From: Urechidicola croceus
Lineage (GTDB): Bacteria > Bacteroidota > Bacteroidia > Flavobacteriales > Flavobacteriaceae
Direction of reading: 5' to 3'
Assembly: GCF_001761325.1 (NCBI RefSeq)
Contig: NZ_CP017478.1
Location: 130,001 to 194,000 of the forward strand
Length of the DNA: 64,000 nt
In this document: positions 1-8,760 of the stretch, one piece after another
Layout: each line of letters begins with the position of its first letter
How positions within the stretch are numbered: position 1 is the stretch's first letter
Made by a program: the position numbers and the translations under genes
Notes under the pieces: generated by a model
The model's database searches: none
The model's input: the letters and a program-made list of their open reading frames with translations, nothing else
Told to the model about the DNA's origin: nothing

Positions 1-1
1 T

Positions 2-265
2 CGCCAGCCAAGATTTGCAAAAAAGTTTTTTGAAAAATATCAAGATCGAATCTTATTTGGTAAAGATAGTTGGAAGCCTGAAGAATTTCCCACATATTTC
101 AGAGTATTAGAAACAGATGACGAATATTTTCCTTACCATAAAAAATACCATGCATTTTGGGCAATGTATGGTTTAGACTTGTCTGATGAAGTCTTAAAAA
201 AAGTATATTATAAAAATGCCTTACGACTAATACCAGGTTTAGATAGTTCCTTATTTCCAAATTAA
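2..265 (+). CDS. amidohydrolase family protein, C-terminal part
   Basis: The reading frame enters from the left edge and ends at a TAA at 263-265, giving the last 87 residues. The tail carries FFEKYQDRILFGKDSW, then FRVLETDDEYFPYH and a final KVYYKNALRLIPG, the layout of the C-terminus of metal-dependent TIM-barrel hydrolases of the Amidohydro_2 type, in which the D of 'LFGKD' is a late barrel metal or catalytic residue. The metal-binding N-terminus lies outside the window, so the substrate cannot be said. Confidence 0.7.
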   Translation, partial: RQPRFAKKFFEKYQDRILFGKDSWKPEEFPTYFRVLETDDEYFPYHKKYHAFWAMYGLDLSDEVLKKVYYKNALRLIPGLDSSLFPN

Positions 266-363
266 TAAGGGAAAAATATCATATTTATTAACTTAAAGCG
301 TTAGTTTAATATTGAAGAAATTTTAATGATTAATCTAAAATTAGTTTTAAGTTTGCAGCTGTT

Positions 364-1380
364 ATGAAATTAATATTACGAATTTTATTTTTTGTTTCAT
401 TTGTTAGTTTTTCGCAAGTTGGAGGTGAGAGTGTGTATAACTTTTTAAATGTACCAACTTCAGCTCGACAAGCTGCTTTGGGAGGTAAAGTTATAACTTT
501 ATTGGATGATGTTAATCAACCATTATGGAATCCAGCAACTATTAATATTGATTTAGAAAATCAACTAGCAGTTAATTATTTAAACTATTTAACTGATATT
601 GGTTATGCATCTGTATCATATGCATATTTAGTAAATAGAAATTTTGGTGTTGTTCAAGGAGGATTGACTTATGCAAATTATGGTGAATTTATTGAGGCTG
701 ATGAGACGGGAATAGAAACTGGAACTTTTAAGGCTTATGATTTGGCTTTATCAATTGGTTATGCTTATCAAGTTCCTTTTTCAAATTTCAGTATTGGTGT
801 AAATGCTAAACTAATTAATTCAGTAATTCAAGATTATTCTTCTTTTGGAATTGCAACAGATTTGGGAATTGTATATGAAAATGACCATCAACCATATGTT
901 TTTTCTTTAGCAATAAGAAATATAGGTTATCAGATAACTACTTTTGATGGAGAACAAGAAAAAGTTCCATTAGAAATTTTGTTTGGAGCATCTTATAGAC
1001 TGAAAAATGTGCCGGTTAGATGGTACGTTACTTTAGATAATTTGCAAAAATGGAATGTAGCAAAACCAAATCCATCTAATTCTTTTACAGATATTAATGG
1101 AACTGTAATTGAAGAAGAAATTAATTTTTTAGACAACACAATGAGACATTTTGTTGTCGGTGCTGAATTTTTTCCAGAAAGTTTGTTTAATTTACGTTTA
1201 GGTTATAATTTTAGACGTGCAAAAGAATTAAAACTTGCTGATGCAAGAACTTTTGCTGGTTTTTCGGCAGGTTTTGGACTGCAAATGAGAAGAGTTAAAT
1301 TGAATTATGCATTTACCAAATATCACCCCGCAGAGAACACAAGTACATTTAGTTTGCAAATAGATTTAAGTGGACGATAA
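364..1380 (+). CDS. porQ: type IX secretion system protein PorQ
   Basis: A 338-residue protein with an N-terminal signal peptide (LILRILFFVSFVSFSQ) followed by alternating beta strands of an outer-membrane barrel of the PorV/PorP-like group. The opening 'FLNVPTSARQAALGG' followed by 'DDVNQPLWNPA' is characteristic of PorQ. In Bacteroidota PorQ works in the type IX secretion system at the outer membrane, as part of the machinery that attaches cargo to the surface. cmk starts 11 bp downstream, a gene order common in flavobacteria, so the two are probably cotranscribed. A cassette at 34.0 kb encodes a likely cargo protein for this system. Confidence 0.88.
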   Translation: MKLILRILFFVSFVSFSQVGGESVYNFLNVPTSARQAALGGKVITLLDDVNQPLWNPATINIDLENQLAVNYLNYLTDIGYASVSYAYLVNRNFGVVQGGLTYANYGEFIEADETGIETGTFKAYDLALSIGYAYQVPFSNFSIGVNAKLINSVIQDYSSFGIATDLGIVYENDHQPYVFSLAIRNIGYQITTFDGEQEKVPLEILFGASYRLKNVPVRWYVTLDNLQKWNVAKPNPSNSFTDINGTVIEEEINFLDNTMRHFVVGAEFFPESLFNLRLGYNFRRAKELKLADARTFAGFSAGFGLQMRRVKLNYAFTKYHPAENTSTFSLQIDLSGR

Positions 1381-1391
1381 AAAATATAATA

Positions 1392-2075
1392 TTGAAAAAA
1401 ATTACAATAGCCATAGATGGTTTTTCCTCAACTGGGAAAAGTACTTTAGCCAAGCAACTTGCTAAAAAATTAGAATACGTATATGTTGATACGGGTGCAA
1501 TGTATCGAGCTGTTACCTTATACGCTATTCAAAAAGGATATATTGATGAAAATAGATTTGATTCAGAAAGTTTAATTGCTGAATTAGATTTAATTAAATT
1601 GCATTTTGTTTTTAATCCTGAAGTTGGTTTTGGAGAAATGTATTTGAATAATGTTAATGTTGAATCACAAATTAGAACACTTGAAGTTTCTCAACATGTG
1701 AGTAAAATAGCAGAAATATCTAAAATTAGATCTAAACTAGTTCAGCAACAGCAAGAAATGGGAAAAGAGAAAGGTATTGTGATGGACGGAAGAGATATTG
1801 GTACCGTAGTTTTTCCAGATGCTGAAATTAAATTATTTATGACAGCATCTGCAGATAAAAGAGCAAAAAGACGTTATAAAGAATTATTGGATAGAGGAGA
1901 GGATGTTACCTATGATCGTGTTTTGAAAAATGTAGAATCAAGAGATTACATTGATTCAACTCGTACTGATTCGCCCCTGATTAAATCTGAAAATTCAATA
2001 GAAATTGATAATTCGGATATGGGATTAGAAGAACAATTTGAAAGAATCTATAATTTAGTTTTAAGGTATATTTAA
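1392..2075 (+). CDS. cmk: (d)CMP kinase
   Basis: A 227-residue cytidylate kinase that phosphorylates CMP and dCMP with ATP. A P-loop (GFSSTGKST) is near residue 10, the NMP-binding motif 'VDTGAMYRA' follows, and 'MDGRDIGTVVFPDA' and a lid region with 'KRAKRRYKELLDRGE' are intact. The start is TTG, since no ATG lies near the P-loop and the usual N-terminus (KKITIAIDG) begins right here. It follows porQ closely. Its 3' end overlaps the convergent queE by 15 bp. Confidence 0.95.
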   Translation: MKKITIAIDGFSSTGKSTLAKQLAKKLEYVYVDTGAMYRAVTLYAIQKGYIDENRFDSESLIAELDLIKLHFVFNPEVGFGEMYLNNVNVESQIRTLEVSQHVSKIAEISKIRSKLVQQQQEMGKEKGIVMDGRDIGTVVFPDAEIKLFMTASADKRAKRRYKELLDRGEDVTYDRVLKNVESRDYIDSTRTDSPLIKSENSIEIDNSDMGLEEQFERIYNLVLRYI

Positions 2076-2690
2076 ATATTTATGTGTCTGTAATGAAATT
2101 TTCCACTGAGGATTATTCATCACATAATCAACAATCATTGGCGTCATTTTTTCTCGATTACTCCATTCAGGCTGTAAAAATAATTGGCAATTACTATTTA
2201 CTTTTGAAGCTTGTGCTTCTGCAAATTTAAAATCATCTTTATTGAAAATTATAACTTTTAATTCATTTGCATTATCAGATACTTCTTTTAAAGGAAGTTT
2301 ATTTTTTTTTGGAGATAAACAAATCCAGTCCCAAACACCAGTTAAATTGTATGCTCCAGAAGTTTCAATATGAGTTTTTAAGTTTTGTTCTTGAAGTCTT
2401 TGTGTTAAAAAACTCATATCCCACATTAAAGGTTCTCCACCAGTTATTACAACTGTCTTAGCATATTTTTTGGCATTTTGAACAATTAAATCAGTATTTG
2501 TTGGTGGATGTAATTCTGCATTCCAACTTTCTTTTACATCACACCAATGGCAGCCTACATCGCAACCTCCAATTCTTATAAAATAGGAAGCAGTTCCAGT
2601 ATGAGAGCCTTCGCCTTGAATAGTATAAAATTCCTCCATTAATGGAAGCATTTTTCCTTCTTTAATCAATTGTTTTGTTTTCGTATCCAC
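2061..2690 (-). CDS. queE: 7-carboxy-7-deazaguanine synthase QueE
   Basis: A 209-residue radical SAM enzyme of queuosine precursor synthesis, converting 6-carboxytetrahydropterin to 7-carboxy-7-deazaguanine. The substrate loop 'FYTIQGEGSHTG' near residue 21 is followed by the cluster-binding Cys 43, 47 and 50 (CX3CX2C) and by 'VITGGEPLMW', the SAM-binding GGE motif. Length is normal for the short QueE type. A promoter-like TAnnTTTG box lies just upstream. The other queuosine genes are not in the window. Confidence 0.93.
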   Translation of the reverse strand: MDTKTKQLIKEGKMLPLMEEFYTIQGEGSHTGTASYFIRIGGCDVGCHWCDVKESWNAELHPPTNTDLIVQNAKKYAKTVVITGGEPLMWDMSFLTQRLQEQNLKTHIETSGAYNLTGVWDWICLSPKKNKLPLKEVSDNANELKVIIFNKDDFKFAEAQASKVNSNCQLFLQPEWSNREKMTPMIVDYVMNNPQWKISLQTHKYLNIP

Positions 2691-2709
2691 TATAAAATAT
2701 AATATTTTG

Positions 2710-2717
2710 CAAATGTA
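2710..2717 (-). promoter_or_regulatory. candidate -7 promoter box of queE
   Basis: On the minus strand this reads TACATTTG, a perfect match to the Bacteroidota -7 consensus TAnnTTTG, 20 bp before the queE start codon. No clear TTG -33 element is seen at the expected spacing, so the assignment is tentative. Confidence 0.45.
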
Positions 2718-2786
2718 CGGAATTGGAGTTCGATAATTTTATTCTTTAAAAGTTTTAAAGTATTTTTATCAAAAATTAATACAAAT

Positions 2787-4304
2787 ATGAGCAATAAGGA
2801 AACTTTTTTCAATTATATAAACGAAGGGTATAAAACTAAAGGTGATTTTATCACTTTAGGTTCAGCAATGTTAGGTGAAGAAACGATTACTGATGCTTAT
2901 GTTAAAATTCCATTAAAAACTATTAATAGACACGGATTGATTGCAGGAGCAACAGGAACTGGAAAAACTAAGACATTACAAGTTTTTGCTGAAAATTTAT
3001 CCGATAAAGGTGTACCCGTATTATTAATGGATGTTAAAGGGGATTTAAGTGGTTTAGCAAAACCTAGTCCTGGTCATACAAAAATTGATGAACGTCATGC
3101 TAAGATTGGGTTCCCTTTTGAAGCTAAAAAATTTCCTGTAGAAATATTAACAATCTCAGAGCAAAATGGAACAAGGTTAAGAGCTACTGTATCAGAATTT
3201 GGCCCAACATTATTATCCAGAATTTTGGATTTAACTGAAACTCAAAGTGGAATTGTTGCCATTTTATTCAAATATTGTGATGATAAAAAATTACCTCTAC
3301 TCGATTTAAAAGATTTTAAGAAAGTTTTGCAATTTGCAACTGGAGAGGGAAGAAAAGAATTAGAAGTTGAATATGGTAGAATTTCAACTGCTTCAACTGG
3401 GTCAATTTTAAGAAAAATAGTTGAGATAGAACAACAAGGAGGCGATTTGTTTTTTGGAGAACGGTCATTTGAAGTAGATGATTTAATCAGAATTGATGAA
3501 GATGGAAGAGGAATTATATCTGTATTAAGATTGACAGATATTCAAGATAAACCAAAGTTATTTTCAACATTTATGCTTCAATTACTTGCTGAAATTTATT
3601 CAACTTTACCAGAACAAGGAGATAGTGGTAGGCCCGAATTAGTATTATTTATTGATGAAGCGCATTTAATTTTTAAAGAAGCATCTAAGGCACTTTTAAG
3701 TCAAATTGAAAGCATTGTAAAACTAATTCGTTCAAAAGGAGTAGGAGTTTATTTTGTAACTCAAAACCCTAAAGATATTCCATCAGATGTATTATCCCAA
3801 TTAGGATTGAAAATTCAACATGCATTAAGAGCTTTTACTGCTAGAGATAGAAAAGCAATTAAATTAACTGCAGAAAATTACCCAGATTCAGAATACTATG
3901 ATACTGCTGAAGTCTTAACAAAATTAGGAATTGGAGAGGCATTAGTATCTTCATTAAGTGAGAAAGGTATACCAACCCCACTTGCGAGAACTATGCTTCG
4001 AGCTCCAATGAGTAGAATGGATATTTTGACACCAAAAGAATTGGAAGAACAAATTGAATCTTCAAAAATTGCAAAAAAATACAATGAAATAATTGACAGA
4101 GATAGCGCTTATGAAATATTGAATGGTAAAATTGAGCGTATAATTGAAAAAGAGAAAAAAGAAGAAGAAGCAAAAATAGTGGCTAAAGCTAAAAGGAGTA
4201 GTTCAACAAGAAAAAGTACACGAATGAATCCTGTTTTAAAAGTTGTGACAAGTGCAACATTTATAAGAGGAGTTTTGGGTATTCTAAAAAGAGTGATGAA
4301 ATAA
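2787..4304 (+). CDS. HerA-like ATPase (DUF853 family)
   Basis: A 505-residue P-loop ATPase. Walker A 'GATGTGKTKT' is near residues 54-63, Walker B 'LVLFIDEAHLIF' near residue 285, followed by 'IRSKGVGVYFVTQNPKDIP', the sensor region shared by HerA and FtsK-type DNA translocases. The family is usually annotated as helicase HerA-like domain protein. Its function in bacteria is not established; a DNA motor role is inferred from the fold. The C-terminus is highly charged and lysine-rich (KEKKEEEAKIVAKAKRSSS). It stands alone, divergent from queE. Confidence 0.85.
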   Translation: MSNKETFFNYINEGYKTKGDFITLGSAMLGEETITDAYVKIPLKTINRHGLIAGATGTGKTKTLQVFAENLSDKGVPVLLMDVKGDLSGLAKPSPGHTKIDERHAKIGFPFEAKKFPVEILTISEQNGTRLRATVSEFGPTLLSRILDLTETQSGIVAILFKYCDDKKLPLLDLKDFKKVLQFATGEGRKELEVEYGRISTASTGSILRKIVEIEQQGGDLFFGERSFEVDDLIRIDEDGRGIISVLRLTDIQDKPKLFSTFMLQLLAEIYSTLPEQGDSGRPELVLFIDEAHLIFKEASKALLSQIESIVKLIRSKGVGVYFVTQNPKDIPSDVLSQLGLKIQHALRAFTARDRKAIKLTAENYPDSEYYDTAEVLTKLGIGEALVSSLSEKGIPTPLARTMLRAPMSRMDILTPKELEEQIESSKIAKKYNEIIDRDSAYEILNGKIERIIEKEKKEEEAKIVAKAKRSSSTRKSTRMNPVLKVVTSATFIRGVLGILKRVMK

Positions 4305-4409
4305 ATATCCTTTAATTATTAAATTAATTATGCTATTTTGAATTAAGTTTAAAACAATTTATATAAGAAAATTCAGTTAAATAGCTATAGAAAATATCAA
4401 CAATCAAAA

Positions 4410-4982
4410 ATGAATACATATTTTAAAACTATAAGTGTTATTCTTATTTCAATTTTATTTGCCCAATGCTCACGAGAAAATCAATTTTTGATTGAAAAAA
4501 ATAGAGTAGGAAAGATCAGTAAAGAGAATAAAATTTTAGAAATTGATGCGATTTTTGCGAAAGACTCTATCGTTAAAAGATTGAGCGAAGGTGATTTAGG
4601 TGGTAGAGAATCGAAATTCATACAAGATAATGATGAGTATTTAATTTATTCAAAAGACGGTAAACATTTATTGACAATTGTACCGACTAAACAGCATGAT
4701 TCTACATCTACCATTAAATATGTAGAAGTAATGGACAATAGGTTTAAAACTGAAAAGGGTTTATCTCTAATATCACCATTTAAAGAAATAAATACAAATT
4801 ATATAATCAATAAAGTTGAGACCTCATTGACATCAGCAACTCTTTATATTGATGAATTAAATGCAACATTAGCATTAGATAAAAATGATATAGGGGTAAA
4901 TACATTTAGTAATAAAGAAATTACTGTTGAGCAAATTCCTGATTTAGCTAAAATTAAATACTTAACAGTTTGGTTTGATTAA
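4410..4982 (+). CDS. hypothetical lipoprotein
   Basis: A 190-residue protein with a lipoprotein signal (VILISILFAQC, lipobox cysteine near residue 21), so probably a membrane-anchored periplasmic or surface protein. The rest is a mix of beta strands and charged turns with no motif that I recognise. The cupin gene begins 17 bp downstream on the same strand, so they may share a transcript. Function unknown. Confidence 0.7.
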   Translation: MNTYFKTISVILISILFAQCSRENQFLIEKNRVGKISKENKILEIDAIFAKDSIVKRLSEGDLGGRESKFIQDNDEYLIYSKDGKHLLTIVPTKQHDSTSTIKYVEVMDNRFKTEKGLSLISPFKEINTNYIINKVETSLTSATLYIDELNATLALDKNDIGVNTFSNKEITVEQIPDLAKIKYLTVWFD

Positions 4983-4999
4983 GTATTAATTAAGAGTTT

Positions 5000-5359
5000 A
5001 TGAAAAAATATTCAATTCAAAAATCACCTTTTATTGTTCCTACAACAGATGGGAAGTTAATTGAAGAACATTTCGGACTGGCTAGTATACCTTCAGAACT
5101 AAGTATTGCACATATGATTGCTCCACCACATTGGAGCGAACCTTTTCAAACACCAAAATTTGACGAATACACTTATATTATCAAAGGTCGAAAGCAGTTT
5201 ATTATTGATGGTGAAACTATTATTTTAAAAGTAGGTGAGTCGATAAAAATTGATAAAGGTACAAGAATTCAATATTCAAATCCATTTGAAGAAGAGTGTG
5301 AATATATCTCAATTTGTCAACCTGCATTTTCTATTGAAAAAGTGAATAGAGAAGAATAA
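5000..5359 (+). CDS. cupin domain protein
   Basis: A 119-residue single-domain cupin. The first motif is seen as 'PPHWSEPFQTPKFDEYTYIIKGRKQFIIDGE' and the second as 'VGESIKIDKGTRIQYSNP', the usual double-strand beta-helix with G-x5-P-like turns. The canonical metal-binding histidines are only partly present, so metal binding and substrate are open. It follows the lipoprotein gene by 17 bp. Confidence 0.75.
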   Translation: MKKYSIQKSPFIVPTTDGKLIEEHFGLASIPSELSIAHMIAPPHWSEPFQTPKFDEYTYIIKGRKQFIIDGETIILKVGESIKIDKGTRIQYSNPFEEECEYISICQPAFSIEKVNREE

Positions 5360-5445
5360 ATTCGAGTTAAAGATATCTTAAATTTTATTTTTTAACAATT
5401 TTTAGTTCAATATAATTGTAATTTTCTAATTCTAAATTCTAGATT

Positions 5446-6021
5446 ATGAAAACAAAAATTACTTTTATTTTGGTCCTAGTAATATCTATATTGTCAGTAA
5501 ATGCTCAATATGAATATGATTCAAGTGTTGAAAATCCTTATGGTAAATTAAATCCTAATGCTCCAAAACAAACTTCAGATTATGCACCAATGATTGGTTT
5601 GTGTGACTGTAAATCTCAAGCAAGAAAACAAGATGGTAATTGGAGTAAACCCGTAGATATGACTTGGAAATTTAAGTATATTATGAACGGAATGGCTGTG
5701 CAAGACGAAACATTAAAGAAAGATGGTAGGCATACAGGGAGTATTCGTCAATTTAGTAAGGATAGTTCAAGGTGGTATGTACATTATTATACATCAAATA
5801 AAATACCCGCAAAATTATCTGTTTGGGAGGGTAATAAAATTGAAAATGGAAATATAGTTTTATATAAAGATCAAAAAGCACCAAACGGAACAGAAGGAGA
5901 TTATAGATTAACATTTTATAATATTTCAGACAAAGGTTTTGATTGGATTGGTGAATGGATTGATAAATCGAGAAATGTTATTTTTCCTACTTGGAAAATT
6001 TCATGTATTAAAAGAGAATAA
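5446..6021 (+). CDS. secreted protein, lipocalin/DUF1579-like
   Basis: A 191-residue protein with a signal peptide (TFILVLVISILSVNAQ). The mature part has repeated beta strands with 'MTWKFKYIMNGMAVQDE', 'GSIRQFSKDSSRWYVHYY' and 'FDWIGEWID', a pattern like DUF1579 or nitrobindin-like beta barrels that bind small hydrophobic ligands. The family call is by pattern only; no ligand residue is identifiable. Confidence 0.6.
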   Translation: MKTKITFILVLVISILSVNAQYEYDSSVENPYGKLNPNAPKQTSDYAPMIGLCDCKSQARKQDGNWSKPVDMTWKFKYIMNGMAVQDETLKKDGRHTGSIRQFSKDSSRWYVHYYTSNKIPAKLSVWEGNKIENGNIVLYKDQKAPNGTEGDYRLTFYNISDKGFDWIGEWIDKSRNVIFPTWKISCIKRE

Positions 6022-6099
6022 TAATAAATAACCCTATATTCATTGGTTAACAACTAATTTTGGATTATCTTGGAAAAAAATTAAAATAGTAGTTAAATA

Positions 6100-7059
6100 A
6101 TGGATTTTACAAACCCCTTAGTATATGGAGTTCCTTGCTTTTTAGCCTTCATTTTATTAGAATTAGTTTATAGTAAGTCTCATGATGAACATCATGATTT
6201 ATATGATTGGAAAGAATTAGGTGCAAGTCTTACTATGGGTATTGGGTCTTCAATTTTAGCACCTTTGATTAAAACTATTACAGTTATACTGCTTTTTAAT
6301 TTTATTTACGAAGTTTTTAACCCGTTAGTTGATGGTGTTCGAATGAATATTATGGGATGGAAATCTTTTGGATACGCTTGGTATGTTTGGCTTTTATGTC
6401 AATTAGCAGACGATTTTAGTTATTATTGGTTTCATAGACAAAATCATAACGTACGATTGTTATGGGCTGCACATATAGTTCATCACTCTTCTGATAATTT
6501 TAATTTGGGGACCGCAGTTAGAAATGGTTGGTTCACAATAATTTATAAGCCTTTGTTTTATATGTGGATGCCAGCAATTGGTTTCCCAGTAGAAATGATT
6601 GTTGTTTGTTTAGGAATTGAAGCATTATGGCAATTTCAGTTACATACTGTTTATGTTCCAAAGTTAGGATTTATTGAAAAGTTCATGAATACCCATACGA
6701 TGCATCAAGTTCATCATGCTCAAAATATTGAGTATATGGATAAAAACCATGGTGGTTTTTTAAATATTTTTGATAAAATGTTTGGTACTTGGAAAGAGTT
6801 AGATGAAGAAATTGATATTAAATATGGAGTTACACACCCACCAAATTCATACAATCCATTAGTTATTCTTACACATGAATTTTCAGACATTTGGAAAGAT
6901 ATGAAAAAATCTGACAAACTAAAGGATAAGTTTATGTATGTGTTTGGACCTCCAGGTTGGAGCCATGATGGAAGTACTTTAACTATTAAGCAGGTACAAG
7001 ATCAATTGAAAAAAGAAAGAAATGAGATTGCTGAACTGAAGTTGAAATTGGATAAGTAG
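6100..7059 (+). CDS. sterol desaturase / fatty acid hydroxylase family protein
   Basis: A 319-residue integral membrane di-iron oxygenase. Several hydrophobic segments occupy the N-terminal half. The histidine clusters of the superfamily are clear: 'FHRQNHN' and 'HIVHHSS' in the middle, and 'HTMHQVHHAQN' later, forming the di-iron ligands. The C-terminus is a charged helical tail (KKERNEIAELKLKLDK). These enzymes hydroxylate or desaturate lipids, but the substrate cannot be read from sequence. Monocistronic by spacing. Confidence 0.88.
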   Translation: MDFTNPLVYGVPCFLAFILLELVYSKSHDEHHDLYDWKELGASLTMGIGSSILAPLIKTITVILLFNFIYEVFNPLVDGVRMNIMGWKSFGYAWYVWLLCQLADDFSYYWFHRQNHNVRLLWAAHIVHHSSDNFNLGTAVRNGWFTIIYKPLFYMWMPAIGFPVEMIVVCLGIEALWQFQLHTVYVPKLGFIEKFMNTHTMHQVHHAQNIEYMDKNHGGFLNIFDKMFGTWKELDEEIDIKYGVTHPPNSYNPLVILTHEFSDIWKDMKKSDKLKDKFMYVFGPPGWSHDGSTLTIKQVQDQLKKERNEIAELKLKLDK

Positions 7060-7077
7060 TATATTAATTATTGTATC

Positions 7078-7788
7078 TTATTTTTTATTTCTTGTAAGGT
7101 AAAATGGTAAATAAATCAATAAAAAATAGGGAATTAAAAATAGTTCAACTATTAATATATAATAAGGCCATTCTCCTAAAAAATCTAACAGAGTTGGCCC
7201 TTTAGGTTTTTTACTGATATAAAAATAGTTAGCATTTGTTAATTTATTAACTATTAACATTAATATAAAGTACCCTTGTAATGCAAAAAATGATTTAAAC
7301 ACACTTCTAAGTGTTGGTCGCATTTTATAGATGTGAGTAGCGTAAAAAACAAAAACAATTAATCCTGCGTGAACAAACCAATATTTTAGAAAATTAAAAT
7401 GTGGAAAACCATTTTTTAAATCTGGAGTTAAAATCGCTTGGGTAGTTCCTGCCAAAATCCAAAAAAGTAAAATTTCATAATAAATTTTCTTACGAGTTAA
7501 AGTGAATATAGGAATAAGTAAGGCTGTAAAATTGCATAAATGAAACGGTAAATCTTGTTGAATATTAAAACCGTTAAAATATATTTTTATTATTGTCCAA
7601 ACAATAACAGCAACTGATAATGAGAACCCAAAAATATTTCCAATTTTATATTGATTACTTTTAGATAATTTTTTTGACCAATGAATTAATAAGAATCCAA
7701 AAACAACAAATGCAAGAATCGCTAGCATATGTTGTAGACCAAATGTTTGAAAATTTTGATTTTCTTTAAATAATAGAGACTCTGTCAA
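7078..7788 (-). CDS. TIGR02206 (YwaF-like) membrane protein
   Basis: A 236-residue polytopic protein with about six hydrophobic helices. It opens with 'FQTFGLQHMLAILAFVVFGFLLI' and has 'LPFHLCNFTALLIPIFTLTRKK' and 'YILIVELFLIPYFLLIYLPF', the pattern of the TIGR02206 family, whose role is not known. It sits 36 bp downstream of folD on the same strand. Confidence 0.75.
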   Translation of the reverse strand: MTESLLFKENQNFQTFGLQHMLAILAFVVFGFLLIHWSKKLSKSNQYKIGNIFGFSLSVAVIVWTIIKIYFNGFNIQQDLPFHLCNFTALLIPIFTLTRKKIYYEILLFWILAGTTQAILTPDLKNGFPHFNFLKYWFVHAGLIVFVFYATHIYKMRPTLRSVFKSFFALQGYFILMLIVNKLTNANYFYISKKPKGPTLLDFLGEWPYYILIVELFLIPYFLLIYLPFYLTRNKK

Positions 7789-7824
7789 TTGATTAATTTG
7801 ATTTGTCTAATATAGTAAATAGAA

Positions 7825-8700
7825 TTAATTTTTATAACTACAAGCCAATAACGTATTTTTTAATAACATAGCAATAGTCATAGGTCCAACACCACCTGGA
7901 ACTGGAGTTATAAATGAAGCTTTTTTACTTACACTTTCAAAATGCACATCTCCAGCCAATCTATAGCCACGTTTTTTAGACACATCATCAACACGAGTGA
8001 TACCAACATCAATAACAGTAACTTGATCTTTTACCATATCGCCAGTTAAAAATTCAGGAATACCCAATGCAGCAATAATTATATCAGCCTTTTTAGTAAT
8101 CTCGGGTAAATTTTTAGTACGACTATGCGCAACAGTTACAGTTGCATCTCCAGCAGGGCGTTTTTGGCTCATTAATATACTCATGGGACGACCAACAATA
8201 TGACTTCTGCCAATCACAACTACATTAGCGCCAGAAGTTTCAACTTTATAACGTTCTAATAATTCCATAATCCCAAAAGGAGTGGCGGGAATAAAACTTG
8301 GTAAATCCAATGTCATTCTACCAACATTTGTTGGATGAAAACCATCAACATCCTTATCAGGATTTATTGCCATTAATACCTTTTGTTCATCAATATGTTT
8401 TGGTAATGGTAGTTGAACTATAAAACCATCAATTTCATTATCAATGTTTAAAATTTCAATTTCATTTAATAATTTTTCTTCAGTAGTGTCTTCAGGAAGT
8501 TCTATTAGAGTGGATTCAAATCCGACTAATTCACAAGCTTTTACTTTTGCACCAACATATGTCATACTTGCTCCGTCAGTACCAACTAGCACAGCTGCTA
8601 AGTGAGGTGTTTTTTTACCTTGGGCTTTTATTTTTTTTACTTCTTCTGCAATTTCAATTTTAATATCTGAGGATGTTTTTTTACCGTCTAAAAGAATCAT
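7825..8700 (-). CDS. folD: bifunctional methylenetetrahydrofolate dehydrogenase / cyclohydrolase
   Basis: A 291-residue cytosolic enzyme that interconverts 5,10-methylene- and 10-formyl-tetrahydrofolate. Diagnostic stretches are '[14 protein letters not shown]' (catalytic Lys in YxxxK), '[13 protein letters not shown]', 'DKDVDGFHP' and '[16 protein letters not shown]' for NADP binding, ending with '[15 protein letters not shown]'. Full length and intact. It lies downstream of ffh but is separated from it by a strong hairpin. Confidence 0.96.
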   Translation of the reverse strand: MILLDGKKTSSDIKIEIAEEVKKIKAQGKKTPHLAAVLVGTDGASMTYVGAKVKACELVGFESTLIELPEDTTEEKLLNEIEILNIDNEIDGFIVQLPLPKHIDEQKVLMAINPDKDVDGFHPTNVGRMTLDLPSFIPATPFGIMELLERYKVETSGANVVVIGRSHIVGRPMSILMSQKRPAGDATVTVAHSRTKNLPEITKKADIIIAALGIPEFLTGDMVKDQVTVIDVGITRVDDVSKKRGYRLAGDVHFESVSKKASFITPVPGGVGPMTIAMLLKNTLLACSYKN

Positions 8701-8732
8701 TGTTGTATTGTAAATTATAAGTTATAAAAAAA

Positions 8733-8753
8733 GGCTACTTATCATAAGTAGCC
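8733..8753 (-). terminator. intrinsic terminator after ffh
   Basis: A perfect 10-bp stem (GGCTACTTAT / ATAAGTAGCC) with a 1-nt loop, followed on the minus strand by a run of seven T. It lies just after the ffh stop codon and before folD. Confidence 0.85.
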
Positions 8754-8760
8754 CAAAATT